DNA of 64,000 bases from Anthonomus grandis grandis (taxonomy: Eukaryota > Arthropoda > Insecta > Coleoptera > Curculionidae). The notes below the pieces were generated by a model. It saw only the letters and a program-made list of their open reading frames with translations. It was not told the DNA's origin and searched no databases. Where the stretch lies: NCBI RefSeq assembly GCF_022605725.1, contig NC_065554.1, forward strand, positions 2,747,100 to 2,811,099. The letters run 5' to 3'. A program made the translations under genes and the position numbers. Shown here piece by piece: positions 1 through 12,035 of the stretch (the first letter of the stretch is position 1; each line of letters begins with the position of its first letter).

Positions 1-1174
1 CTATAATTGTGAAAGACTATTAGCAAGAATCTTTTTTATTCTACACAATTGTAAATAAAATTAACACAAGCCAGAATAAAAAATTAATTAAAAATTGTAG
101 TAAAAATATACTTGCTTATTAGATTTTTTACCAAACTGCATTGGATTTAAAAAAAGTAGAATATTTATACACATTATTTTAATAATTAATATCCACTTAT
201 GGTGTATTAATTTAATATGCAATAATTGTATGAAATATACACATTAAAACATATACAAAATGCCTGAGAATTTTTATACAAGACTGTGAGATATTATCTA
301 ACAATTGTGTATTAAAATTAAACATTTTTTTTTACACAACAAAATGTGAAAAAATCCATCGGGATTTTTCTGTGTGTAGGGGGAGGTTGAATTTTGTGTT
401 TATTAAAGTTCTGTCAATCACTTCGTCACCTCCACCTAACCTTACTTGTATGTCAAATGAGAACCCTCATCTTGTGACCCATTTTTATTAAACCGTTTCA
501 GACAAAAATACATCGATTGATTGATGTACGAACAAATAGTAAACAATGCTATGCGGTAATAATGTATATTTTGCGATCTCAAACTTTGGTATGTCAAATG
601 GCTTTTTTAAAATCTGATATATCATAGTAATACATCATATATTAAGGGTATCCGATCTGCAACTCAGCAGTGTTAAAAAACAGAATGGAGTTAGTAGAGC
701 TATAAGCAATATGTAAAAAGGTTTGTTTGTTTTAAAACTAGACAGTTTTATTCATAAAGCCTCTTTTAAAATTCTTTACGATATTTTTAAAGGTTTCTTC
801 GTTAATACCCGAACATTTCGATCACTTAAACTATCAATATTTTTGAGTGAGGCGCTTATAAACCTTAGTTTTTAAATATCCCAAAGGAAAAAGCTTGATG
901 GGGAACGTAAAACTTAACTCCATTAGAATTAAAAAAAAAAATTTAAATGTTAAGATTAAGGCTGATTTGTTTTGAATGATAGCATTGTATCTACTCACGC
1001 ATTTGATTTATTTTTATAAGCATTATCTAGATGATGATTTACCGAGCGCTTATTTATACTATCTATATTTCCTTGTTGACTTCAGCTAAACCTTAAAATC
1101 AATATAATTCTATTTTATTTTTTTATTAGATAAGAAATTCCTAAAAAATAATATAATATTCTTTTTTTTTTCAG

Positions 1175-1258
1175 GTAGATACATCCTCTGCATCTTTTAA
1201 TTTACCACCATCCTTAAATTTTAACAAAATGGAAATAATTATCGGTAAAGTAATTTAA
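1175..1258 (+). CDS. Possible short terminal or internal exon (uncertain)
   Basis: A run of T ends in CAG at 1172-1174, a good splice acceptor. It is followed by 27 open codons beginning VDTSSASFNLPPSLNF and ending at TAA 1256-1258. Inside it, at 1245, the bases GTAAAG form a plausible splice donor, so the segment could be either a last exon or a 70-bp internal exon. Downstream DNA has several AATAAA motifs suiting a 3' UTR. No domain is recognisable and no upstream exon lies in the window. A chance acceptor in AT-rich DNA is quite possible. Confidence 0.2.
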   Translation, partial: VDTSSASFNLPPSLNFNKMEIIIGKVI

Positions 1259-3045
1259 ATATTATTTCAAAATCATTGTATTGGATTTTTTGGTAATATC
1301 TTAATCTGTTAAAGAATGTACATCATACTTACATTTAAAAAAATTGACATTCCACGCTTATTACAAATAATGTTCCTGATATTATATTTACTTTTAGACC
1401 TAGTAAAATAATATATAGTTCTGTAAATAAAATTTATATAGTGTTAGCTTCTATGTTAATAAAGTTATATTAATGTAAAATTGTTTATAACAAAAAACTG
1501 TAAATAATAAGTATTTATGTTTAGTTTTTTAAAGTAATTTTTGGAAAACATATCAAACTTGAACCCAAGGAACTATTTTCCAAAATCATGTCAGTTTTTA
1601 TATTCAGTGTAGGCATGTTTGTTTTTAATACTTAAGCCATGTATCATTACTTTGAGGTATTTAAATGTAAATAAATCTACGAAAGTATTAGAGAAAAGGG
1701 CTTAAAAGATGTTCTCTAATAATTTTAATATTCTTTTTATTTTTGCTAATTTAGAATTACATTTAAATAAACCCACCTATAAAAGAAATGTAATTTTTAA
1801 GAATCAAACTCAAAATGAGTATTACTGAATCTTATTGTTGTGCAATAACTTAAAACTTTTTTATTAGCTTTGTTACTTACATTTCTTGTTTATTTATATA
1901 ATTAATATCTTAAACTTGCACAAGGGTTAATAAGGACTAGTTTTAATATGTTTTAAAAAAACTTATATTTACCACTACAATACTACAACTTACTCAGCTA
2001 TTTGATGTCGTTATAAACATTAATATCCATATTTTATATAATTGTATTAAAAACAAATGAATGTATTAAATTATTTTAATATAACCCTAATAATTAGCTT
2101 AAAAGTGTCAAATTGGTAAGAAACTATTGTAAACTAATAATGTATATTACATAAGCCATTTCGTTAATATTCTTGGACATATATATTCTTAATTAGGCCT
2201 ATCCAGGCCAACTTAACTAAAGTTTAAATATTATTAGATAGCAAAATTTTATTGTTCTTTAATACTTTTCTACGGTACATGTTGAAAATCGATATTTAGG
2301 TACATTAATAAAAATTCTGAGGTGACATTTCGACCCAAATTAATTAATAATATTATGTCTATTAGGTGGCATGATTGATGTATACAAACATATCGCAAAT
2401 ATTCTACTATTTTTACTTGGAAATTGCATCATCTAAGACGTTTAAAATGTAGACAATAAATAATATGCAAGTTTTATTTACTTTTAGGAAATTATTATTA
2501 TTTGTATTTCTGGTTATTGAAGTGTCGTATTATTGATGACTTGTTGTTAGTTTTATGTTTTCGTTTATTATTATATTAAGTTAGTGTCTGCTAAACTTAA
2601 TGAAAAAAATTTTTGTTAATGGAACAGGTTATGGTCCCTTATTTCTTTTTATTTATTTATAAAGTTTTATACTTAGAAAACCAAAGAAAATTATAGTTTT
2701 AGATGTAGCTTGATATTATCGTTTTAGATGTATTCTACAAAAATAAACTATTAAAATAAAGTGTGTTTTTATTTTTTAAATAATAATATCATCTCACAAA
2801 AACAATTTCGATTTAGAAAAAGATTTAGCTGTGCAAGCTTTAGCTCTTTGACTTTACGGGCGATTTACAGCAATTCGATTTTTGCTTTTATAAAGAATTT
2901 AAGTTATTTTTTATAAACACCACTTCTATATACTAATGATATACAATTGTAAGTCTTTTAATGCACGCAAAACGGAAACAGCTAATATTAATTCACAATA
3001 ATAATTTTATCGCAATAAGCTTTACAAGTGCATTCCTATAATATT

Positions 3046-3064
3046 AAATAAATAAATAAATAAA
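3046..3064. repeat. AAAT microsatellite
   Basis: Four to five AAAT units in a row. No associated element end was found. Confidence 0.8.
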
Positions 3065-3177
3065 GACGAGTTTTATTAACCTTTAAGTTACAAAAAAATA
3101 AGATACCAGAGTACAATAGGAACAAAGAAAAAATTTGTGTAAACTTAAAGAGCGAAGTCTAGGAAGCTGCTATTCTC

Positions 3178-3217
3178 TCAAACTTTTTAAGGTTCACTCA
3201 AACTATTTAAGGTTCAC
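3178..3217. repeat. 2 x 20-bp tandem repeat
   Basis: Two adjacent 20-bp units, TCAAACTTTTTAAGGTTCAC and TCAAACTATTTAAGGTTCAC, differ at one position. Their function is unknown. Confidence 0.8.
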
Positions 3218-3299
3218 GTAAAATAAAAGTTTTAAATACGCGCTATTTTTGATATTTCTTGTATAACTATTTTTTAACAAAACAAAGAAAAAACTCCTG

Positions 3300-3411
3300 T
3301 CGGCTTATGACTGTACCCATGTCAGCAAAAGATGATCGACCGTCCCAGTCCCGGCAAAAGCATCGAATGCACCCCGCGCCCGCCGCAGGTCATCATCCAT
3401 AGTTTTCTTGG
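3300..3411 (-). pseudogene. GC-rich patch, possible LINE C-terminal remnant
   Basis: About 110 bp is much richer in GC than the surrounding DNA. On the minus strand it reads openly as KTMDDDLRRARG. In a second frame nearby it reads RDWDGRSSFAD. Some LINE polyproteins end in a tail of the type KTWxDDLRR...AxDRxxWRSF, and these two pieces fit that pattern with a frameshift between them. That is a weak resemblance over a short region. An unrelated GC-rich fragment, such as a bacterial or organellar insertion, is an alternative. Confidence 0.25.
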
Positions 3412-3887
3412 ATGTTCACACTTATCTGTCCATTGGAATTTGTCGAGATTTCAATTTAAATTTTTTTATTTAAAATGTTAAAATTGTCGGGTATAAAATT
3501 GTTTATGCTGATGGCGTTGAAAATAAAAGATCTCCGAAACATGGCTGTTTTGTTGTAGTATAGTATAAAGTCGAAATTATACCCATTTGTAGTTACGTCA
3601 TCCAGGTGAGAAAAAACGTATGGCGTAGATATTTTTGCCAATCAATATTAGGTTAGAAACTTTACCATCGCCTTCAGAAATTAATAGTCTGCTATGTATT
3701 TTTATATGTTGAGAAATTAACAAATGAATTATTTTAGCAGCATATTATTATATTTTTATATTCGTGTATATACTTTCATTCCCAAAAAATTTAAAAAAAT
3801 TTTGTAGTATTTATTGTATTATTAACAAACTTAACAATTAACAAATATTATTATAATTAATCATAAATAATGGGACATAAACAACAA

Positions 3888-4175
3888 GTCCGAAACGGAA
3901 TTGCACTTTTTGACACAAATTGAGAATGTGATAGAGCGAGCCGCAGATGCAACAAAATTGAGCACAACGATCGCAAATATAAAAAAGAATGGGATAAAAT
4001 CAGATCAGGATTACGCTGTTCATATATTTTCCAAGCAAAAGACCGCAAAAACCAAATCTACAACATATTTGAAAAGTAGAATTCGGCACGAGCAGTAGAC
4101 GTAACAAAACCGAGCTTACGAAAATTGTGAATAATGGTATAAAATTATTTTAACTCACTGGGAAAAATTTTGTTC
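3888..4175 (+). pseudogene. Inverted duplicate of the DD82E helix-turn-helix region
   Basis: Positions 3888-4085 on the plus strand closely match the reverse complement of about 5385-5585, the N-terminal part of the transposase. The open piece reads RAADATKLSTTIANIKKNG. A second, more diverged copy of the same motif follows at about 4086-4150, so the segment contains a tandem partial duplication. It is an internal rearrangement of the element and not a gene. Confidence 0.75.
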
Positions 4176-4361
4176 ATGAAAAAAAATGCTGCTTGAAGGA
4201 ATATGTTAACACATTAAAATGAAAATACCATTTCAAAAAATAAAACATACAAACTTAGAAAAAACACGCCATATTGCATTACCAAGTTAATGAAATTGCA
4301 ACGATATGATTGAATACTTAAACGACGATCATAAAATAAAATTTGCTAGAACAAAAAAAGC

Positions 4362-5674
4362 TTAATCAATCTCGTCAGTATTGTCAGAGTCAGAACTGAA
4401 ATCAGAGATGTTGTCTTCGTCATCGTCGTCTTCGTCAGTCGTAATCACAAGTGGCAGAATGTCATAGGCATCACACACTTGTATTGCCTCCCAAGCCTTT
4501 TTAATTAACTTTTCTGTATGAAAAACATATTTTTGCCAATGATCTATAGAAATTTCGTTTATTACCCTTTCCCATGTAGTCAGAACTTCTGAAGGTGATC
4601 CTTTAAAATTGGAAATATATTGATCATTTTTTCGTTTACATTCCGACCATACCATTTCAATTGCATTAAACTGGCAATGATATGGCGGCAGTCGCAAAAT
4701 TTTGTGTCCTAAAGGTTTAACATATTCACCAAGGAAGTACTTTTTTTCACTAGGGCAGTTTCTGCGTGCAATACTCCATATTTTATCTTTCATGTTTTTT
4801 TCTGGAAAGCCAATATTCTTTTTCTTCAACCATTCGGTCAGTCTCTGCTTTGTCCAAGATTTTCTCGGGATTTCTTCTAATAAACCAGAATGATAACTTG
4901 CATTGTCCATGATTATAAATGACTTTGGGGGAAGATTTGGAACCAGCTGAGTTTTAAACCAGTTTTCGAAGTTTTTCCATATGGCAGCAATAGTTTTTAT
5001 TAAAAAAAAAATCTAAAAAGATAATTTTTACCTTCACTGTTTTTCCTTAAATCCGTGTGCTTGGTGTCATCTTGCCAGCTACTACGAAATGATCCCTTGC
5101 TAAAAATTTACGTCTCATCAATGAAAACTGGAGTAAAACCTTCCGGACCTACATTTTTATTTTTGATATACTCCCTTAAAAAATGGATTCTTTTATGAAC
5201 AATATTTGGCAAGTCCATCAAATATTTTCTGTTATCTGATTTTTTCCACTTGAAGCCTATACTATTGATCCATCTTCTTAAGGAGTCAATGGAAAACTCA
5301 AAATATTCAATTTCTTCCCTGAACTTTTCTCTTATTGTTGCCAATATTACATATTCTTTTCTGGCGTACATAGAATAAATTGTGTCCCGAATTCTATGCT
5401 TCAAATATGTTGTAATTTTGGTTTTTGCTGTCTTTTGCTTGGAAGATATACGGGCTGCGTAATTCTGATCTGATTTTATCCCATTCTTCTTGATATTTGC
5501 AATTGTTGTTGTGCTCAATTTTGTTGCATCTGCGGCTCGCTGTATCCCATTCTCAATATGAAGTGCAATTCCATTTCGGACTTGTTCCTTTTCCAGTTGA
5601 AAAAAAGCCAATATATTTAAAATCGTCAGCTGCGATTGTTCATTATACCTATTATATCTTTTTTTAGGCATCAT
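4362..5674 (-). pseudogene. DD82E transposase, disrupted
   Basis: The frame begins at ATG 5674 with a helix-turn-helix region (ADATKLSTTTIANIKKNG) and runs to FIDET at 5108, which supplies the first catalytic Asp. A second frame from about 4990 to 4362 reads FENWFKTQLVPNLPPKS, then IMDNASYHS (second Asp) and LPPYHCQFNAIEMVWS (Glu). It ends in an Asp/Glu-rich tail. Between 5107 and 4990 the frame is broken and the conserved middle of the domain, expected to be about 60 residues, appears to be missing. All three catalytic residues survive, but the protein cannot be made as one chain. The enzyme would cut and rejoin DNA at the element ends in the nucleus. Confidence 0.8.
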
Positions 5675-5844
5675 CTAACACTTTTCGAAATAACTTTCAA
5701 GAACAAGTTGACAAACCAATATTTTTGATTGACAGTGACGAATATTTCAATTTTTTTCAAAAGTTTGTTGTCGCCGCTGTTTGGAATATGCTAAACAAAG
5801 ATAAACAAAAATGACGTCATTACAAATGGGTATAATTTCGACTT

Positions 5845-6645
5845 TAGTTATACAAGCATCCCGTAATCTAACTTTACCATTGTGAATTGCTGTGGATGGT
5901 AAGAATTTGAATTTAAGAAATGCTTCTGGTTCCGTAAGCAATTTATAAACGAAATTTACAAGATGGTGTATTTTTCAGTTTTTCGTATTTAGCCAGTTGC
6001 ATTCAGAGATCAAATGAGAAACATGGTTACATTTACGTATTATATATAAAACTCTAGACGCAGCAAAATCCCAGCAGAGTGTTCTTTCTTAGACTTTTTT
6101 TGGTTCAGGTAAGAAGAATTTTTATAGCGGTACTACTTTGCAGGGTGCGTATAATTTCTCTGGCATAAATAAGTTCTTTCCTATCACGGTTAAAAACATT
6201 TTTTCTACAAGAATAGCACAGTTCTTTTCTGGGACAAAGAAGGTACGTTTCGGCGTAGAAGATGTTTACACTATGTAACGGTTTTAGCTTGACCAATAGT
6301 TCGTTCTCATTGCGCAGCGGGCAGTTCGGGCATTACGCATACAGTAATTATTTGGTTAATAATAAAAAATTAAATAATTTTTATTACCATAGTTGTAGTT
6401 ATTGTGTGGACGTTATCGTATAAAGGTTGTGTGCGTTGGTGGTAAAAATTGGTGGGTTATATCATACCATGGAAGGACATTTTAAAAAGCTATTAGCAAC
6501 TTGAAGCCTAGAAGAGTATATTGAAAATTTTGAATGTAAGTACCTATACCTTCATATACCATTAATCTTTTATGTTTAAATTCAATATGTTAAAATAAAG
6601 GTGTCAAAGGATTACGAATAACAAAAAGACTTTCATATTTATATA
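5845..6645. other. Inter-element DNA
   Basis: No gene is recognisable here. It contains the first copy of a 130-bp dispersed repeat (6071-6200). Confidence 0.5.
6071..6200 (-). repeat. 130-bp dispersed repeat, copy 1
   Basis: This segment matches 17600-17730 in the same orientation at about 95% by eye. Both copies keep a minus-strand open stretch reading RKELIY followed by a variable residue and REIIRTLQSST. In copy 1 that stretch belongs to a 63-codon open frame extending to 6296. The parent element is not recognised. Confidence 0.75.
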
Positions 6646-6693
6646 CAGGGTGGCCAAATAAGCGAGGTAAGCGGCTGTATCTCAGGACCTGTA

Positions 6694-9078
6694 CACTGTG
6701 TCCCATTTTGGATGAGACTGCAGGGTATCTCTGTCATTTTTTAAGATAGAGCTTTGCGGTTTTCGCGACCCTGTATCACTTTTTTGTAAAACTTTTAAAG
6801 CCACAAACAGAAATATTCTAACTACTTTTGTTCCTGAAATACAGGGTGAAAACGAAAATGTTCACTTTTGGAGATGTTATTATTTCTCAGGCCCTGTATA
6901 AGATAGAATAAAAATGAAAACTGCTTATAATAGATATTTTTACATAAAAGTCAGTGGCGTATTTATTTTTTTTTTCTAATGCACTGTTTTTAAGATTGGG
7001 CACAAACTTGGTATTTTTTAAATAGAACACCCTGTATATTTTAACGTCAAATTTTTGCATTTTTTTTTCTGAATACATTTTTGTATCACAACCTATTCTT
7101 TAGTAAATTTTAGCTTCAAAAATCAGAAAAATCCATATTTATTTTTGTTTTTAATAGTAGGCCATGAATTCCTACACACATGCATTTAATTATTACTTTT
7201 TTAAAAAGCCATGTGATTTAAACCTGTTTATTTAACTATATTTTAAACATTAACCTAAAATATTAATATAAACATAAAAATGTTAAAAACAAAAAAAATA
7301 TATCGGACCAGGTTTAACATTAAAAACTAATTAGTAATTACAAGAATCAAATTAGAAAATTAATTACAAAAACCAAAAAAAAAACAACAAATATAAATTT
7401 AATAAAACTGTTCAAACTGCTGTCCATTTTGTCTTATACAAAAACCACATACAGTCTGTATTCGTCTTAAGGCATTTAAAATTATAAAGGGTTGCCTTTG
7501 TAAGTTTATGAATGCTTCTTCAGTTGTCGCTCGGAGTTCATTTATATTATTATGCCGATTTGCATAAATTTTATTTTTTAAGTACGACCATACAAAAAAG
7601 TCCAAAACACTTAAGTCCGGTGACCTCGGGGGCCATCTGATTGGCCCGTGTGTGCCAATCCAACGTCTATCAAAATGGGCACTTAAATATTCTCTAACTA
7701 CCCTTGAATTATGAGCGGGCGCTCCATCTTGCTGGAAATATATTTGATGTCGCTGGGCTAAAGGTATGTCCTCCAGCAACTCTGGCAAATTATTTTGCAA
7801 TATATTTAGATATCGTTGGGCAGTTAAGCTACCCTCAAAAATTGTATATACAATTTTAGTGCCCAATACAAAACAGGAAACACTAAAACCAAATCGGCCT
7901 TGTTGCTGTCGTTCAAAAGTAATATGTTGGTTTTCTTGATACCAACGTCTGGTATTTTGCCTATTAAATATGCCACTACTGCTTATATGGGATTCGTCAG
8001 ACCATATTACCTTTTTTACAAAATCCGGATCTTCATTAGTTTTGGTTAAAAACCAATTAGAAAATTCCAGTCGTTTAAACGGATCGTCAGGATGCAATTC
8101 TTGAATAATATTTATCTTATACGGTTTAAATTTATGCTTTTTTAAAATTTTTTGCACTTTTGTTTTGGAAACTCCTATCTCTTCCTCTATCTTTCTACAG
8201 GAAATTTGGGGTCTTGCTTCCACACACGCTAAAACATTAATTTCGCCAGTTTCATTTCTATCAACATGGGGTTGCCTAGGTTTTGAATAGCAGCCATAAT
8301 TTAAAAGATTAGATTTTAACCGGAATACCGTAGCCCGAGATGGCTGACGTCTTTCTGGAAACCTAATAAGATCTTTTTTATTTTTTGAATTTTGTAACAA
8401 AATAAAATAAGCTAGAGCTTTACCTATTTAAATATAATTTCGTTAGAAAGGTTTAAACATTTTATAATATCATACTTTTCAAAATTTTGGAATTCCATAT
8501 TTTCACCGTCAGCCATCAATATTGATATGTATTGAGTCTGTTTGTGACTTAGTTTTCATGAATGCAATAAACAAAACATTTTTTTATGCATGTGTCAAAG
8601 AATTCATGGCCTACTATTAAAAACAAAAATAAATATGGATTTTTCTGATTTTTGAAGCTAAAATTTACCAAAGAATAGGTTGTGATACATCAATGTATTC
8701 AGAAAAAAAAATGCAAATATTTGACGTTAAAATATACAGGGTGTTCCATTTAAAAAATACCAAGTTTGTGCCCAATCTTAAAAACAGTGCATCGGGAAAA
8801 AAAAAATAAATACGCCACTGACTTTTATGAAAAAATATCTATTATAAGCAGTTTTCATTTTTATTCTATCTTATACAGGGCCTGAGAAATAATAACATCT
8901 CCAAAAGTGAACATTTTCGTTTTCACCCTGTATTTCAGGAACAAAAGTAGTTAGAATATTTCTGTTTGTGGCTTTAAAAGTTTTACAAAAAAGTGATACA
9001 GGGTCGCGAAAACCGCAAAGCTCTATCTTAAAAAATGACAGAGATACCCTGCAGTCTCATCCAAAATGGGACACAGTG
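6694..9078 (-). mobile_element. Long-TIR mariner-like element (inner, DD41D type)
   Basis: The ends begin CACTGTGTCCCATTTTGG in inverted orientation and are flanked by TA at 6692-6693 and 9079-9080. The TIRs are about 490 bp (6694 to about 7190 and about 8583-9078). The intact right arm of the outer element shows the uninterrupted site around CCTGTACATCTGG, which proves the insertion and its TA duplication. A minus-strand transposase occupies the middle. Confidence 0.9.
7399..8516 (-). pseudogene. Mariner-like DD41D transposase, one frameshift
   Basis: A 333-codon open frame (8400-7399) carries an N-terminal helix-turn-helix, a second one near ISCRKIEEEIGVSKTKVQKI, then WSDES (first Asp), FQQDGAPAHNSRVV (second Asp) and RSPDLSVLDFFVWS (third Asp). 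The second-to-third spacing is 41 residues, the DD41D pattern known from rosa-like elements. The long frame has no ATG at its start. An ATG at 8516 begins MADGENMEFQNFEKYD in another frame, and the two join near 8430 if one base is shifted. The catalytic domain looks intact, so the copy is recent but probably dead through this single lesion. It is the transposase of the inner element. Confidence 0.85.
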
Positions 9079-9740
9079 TACATCTGGCAACAATGGAATT
9101 TTTTTTATTATTATAAACGTGGCTGTGAGAAAATTCTGGAAATTATTTTTAAGTTCCGTATTTCACCGCAAGAGGGCGCAACTAAAAATTAAATAAAAGA
9201 AACGTCTTTTTCTCCGAAAACTTAAGTATTAACTTATACTTTTGATATTATTTTTAGTAAGCCTAGATAATTTGCTATAATTTTGGTTTTATGAATCATT
9301 GACGTACGAACGATAGTAGGGGTGGGGGAAGCTATTGAAAGTGGAATCATTAAAATCGGTGTAAATTCTAAACCACTTATTCGATTTAAGCGATTCAAAA
9401 TTTATTTGCAAGATAAATGTAGATGCTTTAAAAGTCTGATCTCATCACTACCCTATAGTTCCTAATAAAACCGCCAGAGGGTGCAATTTGTAATAATTCC
9501 AGTTTTTTTCATTTTGCTCCAAAAATTCAAATCGAATGGTAGTTTTTTGACATCATATTTATAAAGTAGATAAAATTTACAAAAATACTGTGAAAACCGC
9601 ACGATGATATCTTTGCTTGTTTAAAAGTTATAGCGAATTAAAGTCTTTTACGCACCGAGTCCAAACTTATATACCGCCATCTAGCGCTCGGCCTTAGAAT
9701 GTCTAGTTAACGTATAGTAGTTTTAGTCGGCCCAAATTTA

Positions 9741-10658
9741 GAAGGCGTCGCTCTACTGGAAGAACTGAAGAAAACATTATTAATGTGTTGGCCTAACGTA
9801 GAGTTTAATAGGCATATTGGAACTCGTGCGTTATCTTTAGATTTGGGAATAGTTCGAACTACTGTTCAAAATATACTTAAAGACCACAAGTAATACATCT
9901 TTTTATTATAATTTTCTTCTCGAATATAGGCATTTCTTTTATTTTAAGGCTACACCCTTTTCATATAATCCTACACCAAGCTCTAAACGAACATGATTTT
10001 GAGCGCCGAATTGATTTTTGCCAATGGATACTATAGCAATGATTCGCGAAAACAGGGATTTTTTGTCACAGATTCTGTGGACCGATGAAGCCACTTTTTG
10101 TAGCGATGGGAAAGTCGCGGAAAGTGGTGTGGCATTATCGGAACGAAAATTATTGGTCCTTATTTTTTTGATGGCACTTTAACCGGTAATGTTTTTTTGC
10201 AATTTTTAACAAATTCCTTGCCTATTTTAATGGAAGATTTGACATTGGAAGTAAGACGGACCAGGTATTTCCAATTGGACGGGTGCCCAGCACATTTTTC
10301 CCGTTTGGTGCGGCATCATATAAATAATTACTTTCAAGGGCGCTGGATCGGAAGGGGGAGTCTATATCCTTGGCCGGCCAGGTCACCCGACTTAACATGC
10401 CTAGCCTTTTACTTATGGGGTCGTTTAAAAGATATTGTGTACCAAACTCCACCTACAACAAGATAGGATATGGAAAACAGAATCCGTGGTGCAATAAATG
10501 AAATATCAGCTGCTGAAATCGAAACAGCAGTTTTATCCACCCAAAGAAGGTTGAAGCTTGTTTGGAATGTGATGGAAAGCAGTTTGAACACCTATCGAGG
10601 CATTAAATACCAAATATGTTTGGGTTTAAAATCGGTTCTTTTCAGGACCATAATTTAA
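9741..10658 (+). pseudogene. Mariner-like DD41D transposase, degenerate, with intron
   Basis: The outer element encodes a related transposase on the plus strand. Exon sequence reads to NILKDHK at about 9888. A 59-bp intron with GT-AG ends follows, and coding resumes as LHPFHIILHQALNEHDF. WTDEATF (first Asp) lies near 10080, after which a deletion and frameshift remove the next block. The frame from about 10120 reads YFQLDGCPAHFSR (second Asp) and PARSPDLTCLAFYLWG. The third catalytic Asp is replaced by Ala in that last motif. Several stops and frameshifts make it non-functional. Confidence 0.8.
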
Positions 10659-11503
10659 ATATAAAAAGAAATTCGTTAATAAAATTATTCGCCTTGAGAA
10701 AGTCACATAAACTTCCAGTCATTCTGTGATACATAGGTATTATTACTTTATAATTTATCAATCAATTATTACTTTCATAATTTATAAATTATGACAACAT
10801 CATGGTATCCTAGTTGTGGTAATACTAATTAGAGATTTTTAGGCGAGACACTAGATGGCGGTACGTAAGTTTAGGCTCGGTGCGTAAAAAACTTTAATTC
10901 GCTATAACTTTAAAACGAGCAAAGATATCATCGTGCGGTTTTCACAGTACTTTTGAAAATTTTATTTACTTTTTAAACTGGATGTCAAAAATATACCATT
11001 TAATTTGAATTTTTGGAGCCAAATGAAAAAAACTGGACTTATTACAAATTGTGCCCTCTGGCGGTTTTATTAGGAACTACAGGGTAGTGATGAGATCAGA
11101 CTTTTAAAGCAGCTATATTTATCTTGCAAATAAATTTTGAATTGCTCAAATCGAATAAGTGGTTTAGAATTTACACCGATTTTAATGATTCCACTTTCAA
11201 TAGCTTCCCCCACCCCTACTATCGTTCGCACGTCAATAATTCATAATCCAAAATTATAGCAAATTATCTAGGCTTACTAAAAATAATATCAAAAGTATAA
11301 GTTAATATTTAAGTTTTCGGAGAAAAAGACGTTTCTTTTATTTAATTTTTAGTTGCGCCCTCTTGCGGTGAAATACGGAATTTAAAAATAGTTTCCAGAA
11401 TTTTCTCATGGCCACTTTTATAATAATAAAAAAAATTCCATTATTGCCAGATGTACAGGTCCTGAGATACAGCCGCTTACCTCGCTTATTTGGCCACCCG
11501 GTA

Positions 11504-11996
11504 CACTGGCATGTAGGCAATTTTCATTGTTATTAAAAATGGTTTATTCAATATTGTGTATAATGTTATTGTATCTTCCATCAATATTCGTAGTAATATT
11601 TTGTATGTTTATAATAGCCCTTACAACGATATAAATAAAGTTATAATATTTATTATAATATATTGTATTATTTACACATTCCTGTCCTACCATTAATATT
11701 AGTTAGTGCTAAAAATAGGTTGCCTGAAGGAAAAAAAATTTCCCGCATTTAATGAAGATACTTTAAAGATAGCATAGTCTTTTCTTTATAACTAAAAAAT
11801 ATAACCAAGTAGTTCACTGTATCTGCTAATTGACTCTGTTATTTATAGAGCTACTTTACTAGTTTAGTGAAGTTTAGTGAAGTCTCAGCTTTAGTTTACG
11901 ACCTACGCAGTCAACTGGTGAGGTTTTTTTGAGTTGATAGTACCTAAGTAATACGTTTAAAGCACTTAGCAGCTCTAATACGTCGGCGATCCCAGT
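11504..11996. other. Inter-element DNA, possibly LINE 5' UTR
   Basis: No open frame of note is present. The last 150 bp before 12000 could be the 5' untranslated region of the LINE that follows; I cannot place its 5' boundary. Confidence 0.4.
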
Positions 11997-12035
11997 TTGG
12001 ACTTTGCGACGTGGAGCAGTTCCGGACTTAGGATT

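Larger units (their letters stand above)
1..3299. other. AT-rich DNA without a recognisable gene
   Basis: This stretch is very AT-rich, with stop codons in all frames and many AATAAA-like hexamers. I see no transposase, reverse transcriptase, RNA gene or long open frame. The only candidate coding piece is a short open stretch after a polypyrimidine-AG near 1174, listed separately. It could be intron, 3' UTR or intergenic DNA of the host. There is a short AAAT microsatellite (3046-3064) and a 2 x 20-bp tandem repeat (3178-3217). Confidence 0.5.
3568..5844 (-). mobile_element. Tc1/mariner-superfamily element, DD82E type (copy 1)
   Basis: The ends are inverted repeats of about 37 bp beginning AAGTCGAAATTATACCC. 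They are flanked by TA at 3566-3567 and TA at 5845-5846, the usual target duplication of the superfamily. The element is 2277 bp and holds a minus-strand transposase (4362-5674). A second piece of the same transposase lies inverted near the left end (3888-4085), so the copy is rearranged internally. The spacing between the second catalytic Asp and the Glu is 82 residues by my count, as in the DD82E group (for example Sailor). Assignment to Sailor itself is inference. Confidence 0.8.
6646..11501 (+). mobile_element. Long-TIR mariner-like element (outer, DD41D type)
   Basis: The left end CAGGGTGGCCAAATAAGCGA at 6646 and the matching right end at 11501 are flanked by TA (6644-6645 and 11502-11503). 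The TIRs are about 650 bp: the left arm is 6646-6693 plus 9081 to about 9690, and the right arm is about 10845-11501. The left arm is split by a second element at 6694-9078. Without that insertion the element would be about 2.47 kb. A broken plus-strand transposase lies between the arms. Confidence 0.85.

Noticed and set aside
4079..4092. GAATTCGGCACGAG, identical to a commonly used cDNA-library EcoRI adaptor
   Set aside because: The neighbouring bases align with the homologous transposase sequence (AGAATTCGGGACAC on the other strand copy), and what follows aligns with a second diverged copy of the same region. The match is best explained by chance and not by vector contamination.
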